IMG/VR virus record: IMGVR_UViG_3300044940_000199
Span: 1 to 29,630 of that record
DNA length: 29,630 bases
Reading direction: 5' to 3' (one strand)
Origin: a virus
Shown: positions 1 to 8,584 of the stretch, piece by piece
Layout: every line of letters starts with the position of its first letter
Position numbering within the stretch: position 1 is the first letter of the stretch
Made by a program: the position numbers and the translations under genes
Notes under the pieces: generated by a model
What the model saw: the letters and a program-made list of their open reading frames with translations, nothing else
Database searches by the model: none
Told to the model about the DNA's origin: nothing

Positions 1-2
1 CG

Positions 3-692
3 CAGGATGATGGCACTGCGCGCGTCGAGCTGCGCGGCTTGGCGCAGGCGCTGCAGCAGCAGATCGTGCGCAGCTATGCGCCTGGTTGCGATGCTGACCT
101 CGGCGACACGCGATGCGGCATCCCGACCTCTCCGCCGCTGCGCGCCAACAGCACAGCCTATGCGGTTGGCGCATTCGTGAGGGTTGAAACGGACACCTCT
201 GCGACTGGTCCTTACCGCGAGGAACGCCGCATCTACGAATGCACAACAGCAGGCACCACCGCCGCGTCACAGCCGACGTTCTCCACCACGATCAACAGCA
301 CCACGACAGACGGCACAGTGACATGGACCGCGCGCGCGGCGTGGGCGCAGCCTGCTACCGTTTCCTCAGTCGTCACGCAGGCGAGCGTTGTGCTCCAGGC
401 GGACGGCATCCAGGCCTATGCCGATGGCTGGTTTGATGGCGGGCTGGCGATCTGGGTCACAGGCGCCAACGCAGGCGCGGTGCGCGAGGTCAACGGCTGG
501 GTGCAGGCCACGCGCACTCTGACGCTATTCTTGTCGCTGCCAGCGCCCATCGCCGTCGGCGACGTTCTGCGCGTGCTGCCAGGCTGCGACAAGCGGTTCA
601 TCACGTGCCGCGACAAGTTCAGCAACTGGGTTCGGTTCCGTGGGTTCCCTGACGTGCCTGGTGCGCAGGCGGCATTGGAGCGGCCAGTATGA
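3..692 (+). CDS. Tail hub protein, DUF2163/BR0599 family (5' end outside window)
   Basis: The reading frame is open from base 3, so this is the C-terminal part of a longer gene; family members are usually near 280-300 residues. The segment RGLAQALQQQ followed by a cysteine pair (PGCDADLGDTRCG) and a second pair near the C-terminus (LPGCDKRFITCRDKF) matches the C-terminal region of DUF2163 proteins. In gene transfer agents and lambda-like tails this protein is the hub connecting tail tube to tail tip, and the lambda gpL relative holds an iron-sulfur cluster; the four cysteines here fit that, by inference. Its stop overlaps the start of the peptidase gene (ATGA), so the two are translationally coupled. 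An ATG at 39 lies inside the conserved region and is not the real start. Confidence 0.85.
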   Translation, partial: QDDGTARVELRGLAQALQQQIVRSYAPGCDADLGDTRCGIPTSPPLRANSTAYAVGAFVRVETDTSATGPYREERRIYECTTAGTTAASQPTFSTTINSTTTDGTVTWTARAAWAQPATVSSVVTQASVVLQADGIQAYADGWFDGGLAIWVTGANAGAVREVNGWVQATRTLTLFLSLPAPIAVGDVLRVLPGCDKRFITCRDKFSNWVRFRGFPDVPGAQAALERPV

Positions 693-1093
693 GCGCGGTC
701 GTGGAAGCGGCGCGGTCCTATCTCGGCGTTCCATGGCGACACCTTGGGCGCAGCCGCATGGGCGTGGATTGCATCGGGCTGGTCATCTTAGCGCACCGTG
801 ACGTGGGCATCATGCTGGACGATCCGGCACCGTATGCGCGGGAGCCATCCGCCGCGCGCATCATTGCTGGTGTGGACGCTGTAGGCGAACGCCGCGTGGC
901 GGCGCCACAACCGGGTGACGTGGTGGTGTTCAAAGTGGATGGGGTCAACGCAGGCCATGTCGGCATTGCTGCGTCGCGTGATGGTGTGCCGACAGTTATT
1001 CACGCTTATGCTCCGCGCCGCCGTGTAGTAGAAGAACCTCTGACGCATGACCTCGCAGACGCGCTGATCGGCGCGTGGCGCATCGGAGGTTGA
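689..1093 (+). CDS. NlpC/P60-family tail-associated cell-wall peptidase
   Basis: This 134-residue protein has the NlpC/P60 pattern: catalytic Cys in MGVDCIGLV (about residue 28) and His in AGHVGIA (about residue 91), with a second His in the following strand (VIHAYAP). Family members of this size in alphaproteobacterial phages and gene transfer agents sit at the tail tip and cut peptidoglycan cross-links as DNA enters. It lies between the hub and the large tail-tip gene, the standard position. Start ATG overlaps the previous stop by four bases. Confidence 0.9.
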   Translation: MSAVVEAARSYLGVPWRHLGRSRMGVDCIGLVILAHRDVGIMLDDPAPYAREPSAARIIAGVDAVGERRVAAPQPGDVVVFKVDGVNAGHVGIAASRDGVPTVIHAYAPRRRVVEEPLTHDLADALIGAWRIGG

Positions 1094-1096
1094 CGG

Positions 1097-4000
1097 ATGG
1101 CAGTCCTGGCGCTTGCTGCTGGTGGTGCACTGGTAGGCTCCGCGCTTGGCGGCGGCGTTCTGACCTCGATCGGGTGGACTGCGGGCGCGCTGCTCGGCCA
1201 GGCACTGTTCCCGTCTCGCCCTGCTGGTGGACCGCAGCTCGGCGATCTCACGGTCCAATCCAGCGCTTACGGCACGCCGATCCCGCTCATCTACGGCACC
1301 GCGCGGTTGGCCGGGAACATCATCTGGTCCCCAGGCATCAAGGCGCGCAAGCAGCGCCAGAGGCTCGGCAAGGGTGGTGGGCGCAGCAGCACCACCTATC
1401 GCTACTCGGCATCCTTCGCTGTGGCGTTCGGCGAGGGGCCTGGCAAGATCGTCAAGCTGTGGTTTGACGACAAGGTTGGATATGATGCGACTGGCGGAAG
1501 CCTGCAAATTCGTATTCCAGGCCTGAGATTCCGCGCGTATGAGGGCAACGAGACGCAGCAGCCTGATCCTCTGATCGCTGCCTCTGCACCGCAGGGCAAG
1601 ACGCCAGCATATCGCGGCATGATCTACGTCGTGTTTGAGGACCTGGACCTCGAACCATTCGGCAACCGGCTGCCCAACGTGACTGCGCTGATCTCCACCA
1701 GCGTCACCAGCGTGAATGTGGATGAGCCTGCGAACCTGCTCTCAGGTTCGTATTACGGCGGTTTGGGTTGCGGCGATATCGCGACACGGCGCATGTATTT
1801 TGTCACCGCCAGCGATATTATCGTTGAGCTTGATTATGTAAACCGGACCGCGCGCGCTGTTCCGAATACGGAAGTGCTAAAGGGAGAAGTTCTGTGCTGT
1901 TTCCCAGGCGGTCCGCTTGTTGGCATGAGGAAGGAACCCCTTAACTACAAACCAGTGCGCGCAATTGATCCTATTAGCGGCGCATTGCTGTGGGAATGGG
2001 GGTTTTTCTCTTCCTTTGGCAACTTGGACGGCATAGGAGGAAACGCTTCTCGCGCAGCCGCAATTGAAGTGCGCGGGCCTAGACGTCGACGTTTTTTTAT
2101 AGCGGAATCGAGAATTGGTTTGGGAGAGGATGATACACCGCTTATTCTTGATGCGAATAATGGCACGACTATTTCCCAAAGCCGTGGCAGCAACGTCACG
2201 AAGTTGTATCTTCCGCGCAGCGGAGCGCGCGGCTTCTTCGTGCAAGGCGAGCAGCGGGTCGGCGAGACTGATGCTTGGCATATCAGCGTCGCATCTTCTG
2301 CGCAGGAGATCGACGTCTGGCGGTTGCGGATCACAGACGGCGCTGCCTATTCCCCGCCGCCAGCTGGTGTGACGACAGGGATCGTGCCGACCCTGGCAGG
2401 CACTATCACCGCTTCTATGCTCGGCTTTGTCTCCGCTGGCGCGCCCACAATTCTCACCGCAGCATGGGACGCGAGCGACGATAGCCTGATCGTGTTTGTA
2501 TCGTGGCCTGGGACGCAACTAAGCACTCAGCGCTTTGCGTTCAAATGGTCGCCGTCTTCTGGCGTGGTGTGGCGCACGCCCGGCCATACGAATGTTATTC
2601 CGCATGGCGTGAGCAACGCATCAGGTCACCTGCTCGTGCGCGGGCGCATTGCCTGGATCGGAAGCACCGGAGATGGCGTCGTCATCAACACAAGGACTGG
2701 CGCCATCGAGCAGCAAGGTTCGTTGACGTCGCATCCCAGCATTCCGGCTCCGATCTGCCTCTTCGACGGTGACTACGATCTTGCAGTGTCGTTCACGCGC
2801 CGCTTGCTGCTCGGTCGCGCCACGACTGGAACGGTGTCGCTGTCCGGCATTGTGCAGGACATCGCCAAGCGCGCCGGTCTCGCTGCTTCCGACCTATCGC
2901 TTGGTGCGCTGACAGATCAGGTGCGCGGCTACGTCGTCAGCCGCGCAGGTTCAGCGCGCGATGCGCTTGAGCCGCTTGCCGCTGCATTCCTGTTCGACCT
3001 CGTCGAGACTGACGGGCAAATGCGCGCCGTCAAGCGCGGTGGCGCGGTGTCCGCGACGATCAACTACGATGATCTTCTGCGCCCGCAACCGAGCGCAGGC
3101 GTGCTGACCGAGGACCGTGCGCAGGATCGGGAGCTGCCACGCCGTCTGACGCTCCGCTATCTCGATGTGGACCGCGACTACGAGGTCGGTGCGCAGACCT
3201 GGCAGCGGCCCGCTGCTCCGATCTCCGTCAGCGGCTCCGAGAGCACCGCAACTGTGGACGTGGCGGTGCCTATGACGGCAAGCGAAGCGCGCAGCCTGGC
3301 GCGCCGTTTGCTCATGAGCGCCTGGCGTGAGCGCAACCGTGTTACCTTTGGCGGCACTCCGCGCCACCTCCGCTTTGACCCTGCCGACGTGCTAAACGTC
3401 ACGCGCGCAGATGGCACGACGATGCGCCTGCGTCTCACGCGAGCTGATCTCGGTGCCGACTACACCATGCGCTTCGAGGCTGTGGAGGAGGACCCAGCCG
3501 ACTACGCGCTGACCGCTCCAGGCGTGACCGGCGACTACTTCGCCAACGGCATGCCAATGCCCTATGTGACGCGGGGGTGGGCGCCAAACTTGCCGCTGCT
3601 CTCTGACACTGATGACATCAACGGAACCGCGCTGCGTGAATACCTGCTGGCGGGTGGATATGGCGACAACTGGCGCGGCGCGGAGGTGGCGCTGTCCGAT
3701 GATCTGACGTCGTGGACTGACCTTGATGCGATCGTGGATGGCGTGCGGTGGGGCGCGGCAGCGAACGCTCTCGGCGCGCCTGCATCAGTGTGGACATGGG
3801 ACGACGTGAACACGCTGACAGTGTGGATGATGAGCGGCGAGCCCGAGTCTGCCACCGACTTGGAGGTGTTGAACGGAACCAACCTTGCCGTTCTGCTGAC
3901 GCCGAGCACCGGCACGCTTGAGCTGATCCAATGGCGCAACGCAGTGCAGAACACTAACGGATCGTGGACGCTCTCGCGCCTTTTGCGCGGCAGGCGTGGA

Positions 4001-4519
4001 ACCGAGGACGGTTCGACCAACCGCGCGGCAGGCGATGTGTTCATCATCCTTGACGACGAGGCTGCGCGGCTGCGCCTGCAGTCGCCTGTGTCGCTGCTCA
4101 GCGCGACGCGTTATTATCGCTTGCGTGGGCAGTTCGATGTGCCAGCGACAGCGACTGTGATCACCAAAGTCTCGCGCGGCCGAGCGGAGCGGCCTTATGC
4201 GCCGGTGCATATCACCGGCACTCGCGACCAGAGCAACAACCTCACAGTCACATGGGTGCGGCGCACGCGTGTGGGCGGGGAGCTGCGCGACCTGACTGGT
4301 GACGTGCCGTTGGGCGAGGCAAGCGAGACCTACGAGGTAGAGTTCCTCAACGGCAACACAGTCGTGCGCACTGTGACCGGCCTCACGTCGCCGACAGTCA
4401 CCTACAGCGCAGCCCAGCAGACGACAGATGGCATCACGCCAGGCAATCCAGTCGGCGTGCGTGTCTATCAGATGAGCGCGCTGGTCGGACGCGGCATTCC
4501 AGGGAGTAGGACAGTATGA
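1097..4519 (+). CDS. Large tail-tip / host-recognition protein (TipJ, GTA megatron-like)
   Basis: This 1140-residue protein starts after a clear GGAGG seven bases upstream. The N-terminal Gly/Ala-rich hydrophobic stretch, then GTPIPLIYGTARLAGNIIW, is typical of the large tail-tip proteins that follow NlpC/P60 genes. Residues about 575-800 resemble the phage tail TipJ region (VQDIAKRAGL ... FLFDLVETDGQMRAV), and a conserved LLRGRRGTED motif lies near residue 970. The last ~100 residues look like a fibronectin-III-like strand domain. Between about residues 215 and 565 there is a repetitive beta-strand region resembling a propeller that typical relatives lack; its first part (about 1780-2170) is visibly more AT-rich than the flanks. 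Inferred role: tail-tip assembly, cell-surface contact and DNA channel. The stop overlaps the next start (ATGA). Confidence 0.88.
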   Translation: MAVLALAAGGALVGSALGGGVLTSIGWTAGALLGQALFPSRPAGGPQLGDLTVQSSAYGTPIPLIYGTARLAGNIIWSPGIKARKQRQRLGKGGGRSSTTYRYSASFAVAFGEGPGKIVKLWFDDKVGYDATGGSLQIRIPGLRFRAYEGNETQQPDPLIAASAPQGKTPAYRGMIYVVFEDLDLEPFGNRLPNVTALISTSVTSVNVDEPANLLSGSYYGGLGCGDIATRRMYFVTASDIIVELDYVNRTARAVPNTEVLKGEVLCCFPGGPLVGMRKEPLNYKPVRAIDPISGALLWEWGFFSSFGNLDGIGGNASRAAAIEVRGPRRRRFFIAESRIGLGEDDTPLILDANNGTTISQSRGSNVTKLYLPRSGARGFFVQGEQRVGETDAWHISVASSAQEIDVWRLRITDGAAYSPPPAGVTTGIVPTLAGTITASMLGFVSAGAPTILTAAWDASDDSLIVFVSWPGTQLSTQRFAFKWSPSSGVVWRTPGHTNVIPHGVSNASGHLLVRGRIAWIGSTGDGVVINTRTGAIEQQGSLTSHPSIPAPICLFDGDYDLAVSFTRRLLLGRATTGTVSLSGIVQDIAKRAGLAASDLSLGALTDQVRGYVVSRAGSARDALEPLAAAFLFDLVETDGQMRAVKRGGAVSATINYDDLLRPQPSAGVLTEDRAQDRELPRRLTLRYLDVDRDYEVGAQTWQRPAAPISVSGSESTATVDVAVPMTASEARSLARRLLMSAWRERNRVTFGGTPRHLRFDPADVLNVTRADGTTMRLRLTRADLGADYTMRFEAVEEDPADYALTAPGVTGDYFANGMPMPYVTRGWAPNLPLLSDTDDINGTALREYLLAGGYGDNWRGAEVALSDDLTSWTDLDAIVDGVRWGAAANALGAPASVWTWDDVNTLTVWMMSGEPESATDLEVLNGTNLAVLLTPSTGTLELIQWRNAVQNTNGSWTLSRLLRGRRGTEDGSTNRAAGDVFIILDDEAARLRLQSPVSLLSATRYYRLRGQFDVPATATVITKVSRGRAERPYAPVHITGTRDQSNNLTVTWVRRTRVGGELRDLTGDVPLGEASETYEVEFLNGNTVVRTVTGLTSPTVTYSAAQQTTDGITPGNPVGVRVYQMSALVGRGIPGSRTV

Positions 4520-5223
4520 CGACGCCCAACTTAGTCATTCCGCATGTCGCCGCATCACAGAACCAGAAGGAAGTCACGATCAACAGCGCGTTTGACGCGC
4601 TTGACAACGCGACAAACCGCGAGGTGGTCATCACTTATGCCGACGCAGACGTGACGCTGACAGCAGACCAAGCGCGCAGAAACGCGGTGATCCGCTGCAC
4701 AGGTAGCGTTACAGCGAACAGGCGGCTGATCCTCCCGTCAGGGAGACGTTTGCTTTGTGTGGACAACCGTGTTGCCGGCAACCGTTCAATTGAGGTAGGT
4801 TACGCAGCAGGCGAACGTGTGTGGGTTCCGCCCGCGGCATCCGTTTGGGTGCAGGGAGACACAACGAATGTCCTGGCGATCGGTGTTGGCGCAGAGATTG
4901 GGTTTTTTGTCGCCGGGCAGCCTGGCGCAGACGAGCTGGTGGGCATCTTCGTGGCGACGCGGCGGCTTGTGGTGCCAGCAGGTGCGCCTGGTGCGCGAGG
5001 CTACGCCGAAACCGTGCCCACAGCGGCTGCGCAGTTCCCCATCCACCGCAACGGCGTGTTGGTCGGGAATGCAGCCTTTGGCGCAGGCTCCAACACCGCC
5101 ACGTTCACTGTCGCTAACGACGCAGTGTTCCAGCCTGGCGATAGGCTGATGCTGCGCGCGCCGCTGGTTCAGGATACCACGCTGGCGGACATCGCCATCA
5201 CTCTTCGCGCGAGGATCATCTGA
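4516..5223 (+). CDS. DUF2793-like tail fibre/tip protein
   Basis: The N-terminal segment PHVAASQNQKEVTINSAFDA (residues about 7-26) matches the start of DUF2793 proteins, which are common next to tail-tip genes of alphaproteobacterial phages and prophages. The C-terminal ~100 residues (FPIHRNGVLVGNAAFGAG, then DRLMLRAP and LADIAITLRA) form a strand-rich module seen at the ends of many such fibre proteins. At 235 residues it is compact. It is translationally coupled to the gene before (ATGA) and one base from the gene after. Function as a receptor-contact accessory is inferred from position. Confidence 0.75.
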   Translation: MTTPNLVIPHVAASQNQKEVTINSAFDALDNATNREVVITYADADVTLTADQARRNAVIRCTGSVTANRRLILPSGRRLLCVDNRVAGNRSIEVGYAAGERVWVPPAASVWVQGDTTNVLAIGVGAEIGFFVAGQPGADELVGIFVATRRLVVPAGAPGARGYAETVPTAAAQFPIHRNGVLVGNAAFGAGSNTATFTVANDAVFQPGDRLMLRAPLVQDTTLADIAITLRARII

Positions 5224-5224
5224 C

Positions 5225-6268
5225 ATGGCCTACATTCTGATCGAGGGCTTTGACTACTACAACGCGCACAGCGACATCGCGGCATCGCCGCAGTGGCCTG
5301 TGTTGCCTGCCCAGAACACAATCACATTCGTTTCCGGCTTCTATAGCCATGGCCGTGCTGTTTCAATCCCCAACGGTTCCACGGCTTCCGGAATGACGGC
5401 TGAGCTGTCCTCTACGGCTGCTGAAGTGTTTCTTGCTTTTGACGTGCTTTTCGAGGCTCTCCCAACAACAACTACTTCAAGGTTTGTTGCATGTATGGAG
5501 GGCACAACAACACACGCAAACCTCGCAATTACGAATAGTGGCGCTATCCGCATGCGTCGTGACACGACGCAGCTTGGGTCGGACAGCACTTTCACTTTCG
5601 CATTGAACGTGCGCTATCGTGTCGAGATGCGCACCGTTATTGCGGACACCGGTGGTCTGATTGATGTGCGTGTGGACGGCACTTCCGTTGCCTCTGTGTC
5701 GAATGTGGACACTCGCAACGGCGGTAGTGGTGTTGCAAACCGCATTGAGATTTGGAGTATGATTCAATCCTCAAATATCGGGCGCACCATCTACGACAAC
5801 CTCACTGTCAACAACACCACTGGCGCCGCTCCGACCTCATGGCCAGGCGCGCGACGCATCGAAACGATCTTTCCGAACGGCGACGACTCTGTGCAGTGGA
5901 CACCATCGCAGGGGTCGCTCAACTACGATTTGATCAAAGACGCGACGCCGGACCTGCTGACCTGGGTGCAAAGCAACACTGTCGGCCAGGTGGATCGCTA
6001 CGACCTGCAAGACCTCAGCGGCACCCCGACAGCAATTGACGCAGTGCAACTCGTCACACGCGCAGGGCGCTCGGATACCGGCGCGCGCACGATGCGCGGA
6101 TTCATCCGCTCCGGCACCACCACGGCCAACGGAGCGACGTTCACTCCTGTTGCCACGCCGAGCGGGCAATATGCGCGCGACACCTGGCACACGGACCCTG
6201 ACACGAACACTGCCTGGACTGCAGCAGGCGTGAACGCTTTGAAGGCGGGTGTCGAGGTTGTGTCGTGA
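5225..6268 (+). CDS. Tail fibre-like protein with predicted beta-sandwich domain
   Basis: This 347-residue protein begins one base after the DUF2793 stop. Residues about 30-200 (AEVFLAFDVLFEA, YRVEMRTVI, GLIDVRVDGTSVAS, IYDNLTV) have the alternating-strand look of concanavalin-like phage tail domains; the remaining ~150 residues (PTSWPGARRIETIFPNGDD onward) are a conserved phage tail C-terminal region. The central part (about 5380-5780) is less GC-rich than the flanks, as often seen in exchanged receptor-binding domains. I cannot assign a ligand. The stop overlaps a GTG start (GTGA). Confidence 0.7.
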   Translation: MAYILIEGFDYYNAHSDIAASPQWPVLPAQNTITFVSGFYSHGRAVSIPNGSTASGMTAELSSTAAEVFLAFDVLFEALPTTTTSRFVACMEGTTTHANLAITNSGAIRMRRDTTQLGSDSTFTFALNVRYRVEMRTVIADTGGLIDVRVDGTSVASVSNVDTRNGGSGVANRIEIWSMIQSSNIGRTIYDNLTVNNTTGAAPTSWPGARRIETIFPNGDDSVQWTPSQGSLNYDLIKDATPDLLTWVQSNTVGQVDRYDLQDLSGTPTAIDAVQLVTRAGRSDTGARTMRGFIRSGTTTANGATFTPVATPSGQYARDTWHTDPDTNTAWTAAGVNALKAGVEVVS

Positions 6269-6564
6269 CGCAGGCGCGCGTCTTCCAGCAGGGCGTGCAG
6301 GTGGTCCATGACCAGTTGCCGTCCAACACCGGAACTGCACGGGTGTCGCAGGTGGCGGTGCAGGTGGTGCGTGACCGCGCGGACTGGGTGGGCGACTACG
6401 CGCGCATCTACCAGCAGGCCGCGCAGGTGGTGCATGGTGACATTCCTGCCGACACCGGAACTGCGCGAGTGACGCTTCTCGCGGTGCAGGTGGTGCGCTC
6501 CGTTGGCCAGGGCGGAGGTGGTGGCGGCGGAGCGCGGCGCTCCGTCGTGGTGGTGGCGACGTGA
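6265..6564 (+). CDS. Small repeat protein of the tail-fibre region
   Basis: This 99-residue protein starts with GTG overlapping the previous stop. It contains two long imperfect repeats in which ARV(F/Y)QQ, VQVVHD and NTGTARV recur (residues about 4-45 and 46-82), then a poly-Gly stretch and a hydrophobic tail. Similar ARVTQ/VEVL repeat proteins often follow tail-fibre genes in phages. Function unknown; a fibre appendage or particle component is an inference from position. Confidence 0.65.
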   Translation: MTQARVFQQGVQVVHDQLPSNTGTARVSQVAVQVVRDRADWVGDYARIYQQAAQVVHGDIPADTGTARVTLLAVQVVRSVGQGGGGGGGARRSVVVVAT

Positions 6565-6577
6565 GTGGGAGGTTGCG

Positions 6578-6895
6578 ATGACCAAGATGAGCGATGGAAT
6601 TGTGGCAGTCGCCAACAGCCCACTGCGCGCCGTCCTTACGTCCGTAATCGGCAGCGTGACGCTGGCGCTGCTGATATGGGTCGCCTCGCTGCTTTCTTAC
6701 CTGGCGCACACGATGCCGGTCGTCGAACGCCGCATCGCAGCCATCGAAGCGCGCGATGACACTGCGAGAGAGCAGGCGATCGCGACACGGGAGGCTCTGG
6801 CAGTTCTGCGCACGCAGATGACCGGAATGCAAGAAGAGATGCGGCTTTTGCGAGCCACGCTGCTGCAGCAACAGCAGCGCGAACCCGCAAGGTGA
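6578..6895 (+). CDS. Single-TM coiled-coil membrane protein, candidate holin
   Basis: The start is chosen at 6578 because a GGGAGG lies seven bases upstream; a longer frame exists but starts inside the previous gene. The 105-residue product has one strong membrane segment (about residues 18-44, with IGSVTLALLIWVASLLSYL) and then a charged helical region with heptad spacing to the C-terminus. It sits directly before the endolysin, as holins do, but one membrane pass with a long coiled coil is not a classical holin layout; it may instead be an accessory lysis protein. Confidence 0.65.
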   Translation: MTKMSDGIVAVANSPLRAVLTSVIGSVTLALLIWVASLLSYLAHTMPVVERRIAAIEARDDTAREQAIATREALAVLRTQMTGMQEEMRLLRATLLQQQQREPAR

Positions 6896-6920
6896 CGGCA
6901 ACACAAGACGAGGCGAAAAC

Positions 6921-7664
6921 ATGAACCAGAATCGTCGCTTCTCCGAATGCGTGGCCATCGTGCTGCGCCACGAGGGGGGCTTTGTGAATCACCCGCGCGA
7001 CCCGGGCGGCGCCACCAACATGGGCATCACGCTGCACACCCTCCGCGAATGGCGCGGTGACGACAGCCTGACGGCTGAAAATGTGCGCAAATTGACAGAG
7101 GCCGAGGCGCGCGAAATCTACCTCGCGCGCTACTGGAACCCGATTCGCGCCGACGATCTGCCGCCTGGCATTGACCTGGCTGTGTTCGACTGGGCAGTGT
7201 TGGGTGGTGTGCCGCGCGCTGCGCGCGACCTGCAGACGGTGCTCGGCGTGAAAGTGGATGGTGCTATCGGGCGCCAGACTATCGCAGCTGCGCGCGAGGC
7301 GGATGCTGAGAGTGTGATTCGCGCGATTTGCCAGCGCCGTTTGGCTTATCTTAGGACAAGGTTCCACTGGAGCACATTCGGTGTTGGCTGGACAAACCGT
7401 GCGCGCGCAATTGAACAGGCTGCCCTTGCGCGCGCACGTCAGCCGGCACTTACTGTGCACGAAGCACAGCAGACAACCACAGTGCAGACTGCGACAAGAG
7501 TTGCAACTGCTGTAGCGCCATCTGCTGCTGCACTACCTTCACTGATCAGCGCTTTTGCAGAGTTGGATCGGTGGGTCAGCATCAGCTTGATTGCTGCTGG
7601 CTTGGTGCTGCTGGTGGTGACGGCTTGGCTGGTCAGCACATGGTTCCGGATGCGTCAACCATGA
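6921..7664 (+). CDS. Endolysin, glycoside hydrolase 108 with C-terminal membrane anchor
   Basis: This 247-residue protein has a GH108 N-terminal domain: the catalytic Glu lies in VLRHEGGFVNHPRDPGG (about residue 18), followed by the family signature ATNMGIT. A peptidoglycan-binding-3-like part follows (FDWAVLGGVPRAARDLQ, then VDGAIGRQTI). It is expected to cleave the glycan strands of peptidoglycan. There is no N-terminal signal; instead a membrane segment lies near the C-terminus (about residues 216-240, ISLIAAGLVLLVVTAWLV), which suggests a membrane-tethered endolysin. GAGG is seven bases before the ATG. It belongs to the lysis cassette with the upstream membrane protein and downstream spanins. 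Confidence 0.9.
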   Translation: MNQNRRFSECVAIVLRHEGGFVNHPRDPGGATNMGITLHTLREWRGDDSLTAENVRKLTEAEAREIYLARYWNPIRADDLPPGIDLAVFDWAVLGGVPRAARDLQTVLGVKVDGAIGRQTIAAAREADAESVIRAICQRRLAYLRTRFHWSTFGVGWTNRARAIEQAALARARQPALTVHEAQQTTTVQTATRVATAVAPSAAALPSLISAFAELDRWVSISLIAAGLVLLVVTAWLVSTWFRMRQP

Positions 7665-7677
7665 CGTGGAGGTGTTG

Positions 7678-7899
7678 ATGCTCGAACTAATCTTTGGCAG
7701 TGCATGGCCAATCATCGCAGCCATAGGTGCGCTGGTTGGGGGCTGGCTTGTGCATCGCAGAGGAATCGCACAAGGTCGGCGTGATGCGGCGCTGGAGGCT
7801 GCTCAATCACAGCAAAAGGCAAGGGAGAGGGCTGATGAGGCTGTTCGCATTGCTCAGCGCACTGGCGCTTCTCAACGGCTGCGGGACGGCAACTTCTAA
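7678..7899 (+). CDS. i-spanin-like inner-membrane protein (Rz-like)
   Basis: The start is set at ATG 7678 because GGAGG ends six bases before it; a GTG at 7666 lies upstream of that site. The 73-residue product has an N-terminal membrane helix (about residues 3-22) and then a charged helical stretch (QGRRDAALEAAQSQQKARER). This is the layout of a short i-spanin, which spans the periplasm by pairing with an outer-membrane lipoprotein. The o-spanin gene starts inside it in another frame, which strongly supports the call. It is short for an Rz protein. Confidence 0.75.
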   Translation: MLELIFGSAWPIIAAIGALVGGWLVHRRGIAQGRRDAALEAAQSQQKARERADEAVRIAQRTGASQRLRDGNF

Positions 7900-8050
7900 C
7901 TTGCCATGTCCGCGCGTCACACAGTGGCCTGTTGAACTTCAGCGCCGAGCGGCTGATGAGTTGGATCGCTTGCCGCCTGATTCTGCGCTGCGCCGCATCA
8001 TAGAAGACACAGCGCAAGATCGCGCATTCAACGCCGCAGTATGCCGCTGA
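7835..8050 (+). CDS. o-spanin lipoprotein (Rz1-like), overlapping the i-spanin
   Basis: Starting at ATG 7835, after GGGAGAGGGCTG, the 71-residue product opens with a lipoprotein signal: MRLFALLSALALLNGC, with the lipobox Cys at residue 16. The mature part is small and helical. It overlaps the i-spanin by 65 bases in a different frame, the overlapping arrangement known for Rz/Rz1 pairs. Role: outer-membrane disruption in the last step of lysis. Its 3' end also overlaps the convergent minus-strand gene ending at 8028. Confidence 0.8.
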   Translation: MRLFALLSALALLNGCGTATSNLPCPRVTQWPVELQRRAADELDRLPPDSALRRIIEDTAQDRAFNAAVCR

Positions 8051-8186
8051 GGTGTTTGATCTGCGGCTCTACGTAGATGGTATATGCTCTGTAAGCAGTG
8101 AATGCGATCCCACCCACAAAGAAAAGCACCAGCAAGGTGCTTATGATCACATCATAGGCAAAGGAAGTCTTGTTGTGCTTCATCAT
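8028..8186 (-). CDS. Small single-TM membrane protein
   Basis: The start ATG at 8186 overlaps the stop of the upstream gene (ATGA). The 52-residue product has a short polar N-terminus and one membrane helix (about residues 12-33, IISTLLVLFFVGGIAFTAY). It is the last gene of the minus-strand block, and its last 23 bases overlap the end of the convergent o-spanin gene. Function unknown; a small early membrane protein such as a superinfection or lysis modulator is possible, but nothing shows it. Confidence 0.6.
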   Translation of the reverse strand: MMKHNKTSFAYDVIISTLLVLFFVGGIAFTAYRAYTIYVEPQIKHLSGILRR

Positions 8187-8584
8187 AGTGCTTGGTCCCT
8201 TCTCTTCTTGATCGCTGCGTTGATCGCGGCCTGAATGTCCATTGCTTCGATAGCAGCACAATAAGGCTGGCTGCAGAGGTTCCAACGCATCGCGGAGTTT
8301 GGTGGAACCTCAGTAATCTTCTGAGCAGCAGGGCAACTGCACATCAAGTTTTCAACAGCAATGTCCCTTGCTGCCTCCATGCCAGCAATCTCAGCCTGAA
8401 AGCATCTGGCCTTCACCTCGTGAAGTATGTCTTGAACGTGACGGATGATCACCACATTCATTGGGTCGTTTGGAATTGATTCACACACATCGTCAAGCTT
8501 GCGGATGGCAGATTTGATCTCATCATCAAGCATCGATGTCTGGGATGAACTGAGCACATCTTGTGCAATCTGTTTCGGGTTCAT
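8183..8584 (-). CDS. Unknown protein with paired cysteines
   Basis: ATG 8584 shares one base with the upstream stop (TGATG) and has GGAAG five to six bases before it. The 133-residue product is predicted mostly helical, with MCSCP and, about 24 residues later, LCSQPYC, so four cysteines could bind a metal. I do not recognise a family. It is the second-last gene of the block behind the SNF2 helicase and is coupled to its neighbours on both sides. Confidence 0.6.
   Translation of the reverse strand: MNPKQIAQDVLSSSQTSMLDDEIKSAIRKLDDVCESIPNDPMNVVIIRHVQDILHEVKARCFQAEIAGMEAARDIAVENLMCSCPAAQKITEVPPNSAMRWNLCSQPYCAAIEAMDIQAAINAAIKKRRDQAL

Noticed and set aside
5837-6958. Long minus-strand open frame (373 codons) opposite the tail and lysis genes
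   Set aside because: Arg/Ala/Pro/His-rich composition typical of an antisense frame in GC-rich DNA; it covers several well-supported plus-strand genes.
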